Positions 5,995-6,170 of a stretch of DNA of 6,170 bases are shown in pieces. The notes beneath the pieces are model-generated. The model ran no database searches. It saw only the letters and a list, made by a program, of their open reading frames with translations, and was not told the origin of the DNA. The stretch is from assembly GCA_022717655.1 (NCBI GenBank), contig JAIIAN010000175.1, positions 1-6,170 of the forward strand, read 5' to 3'. Position 1 is the first letter of the stretch. Every line of letters begins with the position of its first letter. Both the position numbers and the translations under genes were made by a program. This stretch comes from Bacillota bacterium. Lineage in GTDB: Bacteria > Bacillota > Clostridia > Lachnospirales > Lachnospiraceae.

Positions 5995-6170
5995 TCATAT
6001 TTCTCCATGAAATGCACCTTTTCGGTTTTCAAATACTAATTCTTCTTTTGTCTGACGAAACGCTTTCGGACTTATATTTGTATAGAGCCGGAACATTTTC
6101 GAAAATGCAAGCTGATCCGGATATCCAACTGCCTCTGCCACCGCATTAATCGGCATATCTGTATTCTTTA
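5995..6170 (-). CDS. AraC/XylS-family transcriptional regulator, C-terminal HTH end (N-terminus cut by window edge)
   Basis: Only the last 57 codons, ending at TGA 5997-5995, are in the window. The translation holds the second helix-turn-helix of an AraC DNA-binding domain: PINAVAEAVGYPDQLAFSKM then FRLYTNISPKAFRQ. This matches the family pattern I..IA..vGF.d..yFsr.Fk...g.sP..yR, with Y for F in VGY. A short charged tail follows (KEELVFENRKGAFHGEI). The gene lies on the same strand, 13 bases upstream of the glycoside hydrolase start, as expected for a local sugar-responsive activator of that hydrolase. The ligand-binding half is outside the window, so the inducer is unknown. Confidence 0.9.
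   Translation of the reverse strand, partial: KNTDMPINAVAEAVGYPDQLAFSKMFRLYTNISPKAFRQTKEELVFENRKGAFHGEI

Noticed and set aside
1..6170. CRISPR array, tRNA, IS-element ends or integrase remnants
   Set aside because: I saw no regularly spaced direct repeats, tRNA cloverleaf sequence, terminal inverted repeats or transposase motifs on reading both strands.

Overview
The window looks like a chromosomal segment of a low-GC Firmicute, most likely a gut Lachnospiraceae-type Clostridia. The evidence is AT-rich sequence, strong AGGAG-type ribosome binding sites, a MepA-like MATE transporter, an AraC regulator next to a cytoplasmic clan GH-D glycosidase, and protein sequence flavour. This taxonomic guess is an inference. 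No rRNA, tRNA, CRISPR array, transposase or integrase was seen.

Left part (1-2669, all on the minus strand): a compact three-gene run read right to left. First is a 203-residue PD-(D/E)XK restriction endonuclease resembling the ApaLI family. Four bases later comes a 402-residue beta-class N4/N6 DNA methyltransferase with a roughly 110-residue C-terminal extension. Two bases later comes a CobW/G3E-type P-loop GTPase that runs off the left edge. The first two genes are a plausible complete type II restriction-modification (R-M) pair: the nuclease cuts unmodified DNA and the methyltransferase protects the host's own sites. If the nuclease has ApaLI specificity (GTGCAC), the window contains two such sites, one inside the nuclease gene. 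The GTPase is unusual in two ways. It is apparently translationally coupled to the R-M pair, and it lacks the CxCC metal-binding motif typical of CobW/COG0523 metallochaperones.

Middle (2670-4315): a 200-bp divergent intergenic region carries a good sigma-A promoter for the plus-strand MATE multidrug efflux transporter and a weaker extended -10 candidate for the minus-strand R-M operon. The transporter gene ends at a hairpin (4266-4312) that can terminate transcription from both sides.

Right part (4365-6170, minus strand): a clan GH-D (GH27/GH36-like, alpha-galactosidase-type) glycoside hydrolase sits 13 bases downstream of the 3' end of an AraC-family regulator that enters from the right edge. 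The two are probably one sugar-utilisation operon.

The R-M genes are visibly more AT-rich (about 30% GC in hand-counted 60-base blocks) than the GTPase (about 40%), the transporter (about 48%) and the hydrolase (up to about 53%). This suggests the R-M pair was acquired separately. The most interesting parts are the R-M/GTPase arrangement, the methyltransferase C-terminal extension, and a small basic leader reading frame that overlaps the nuclease start. Nothing here is clearly a wholly undescribed system.
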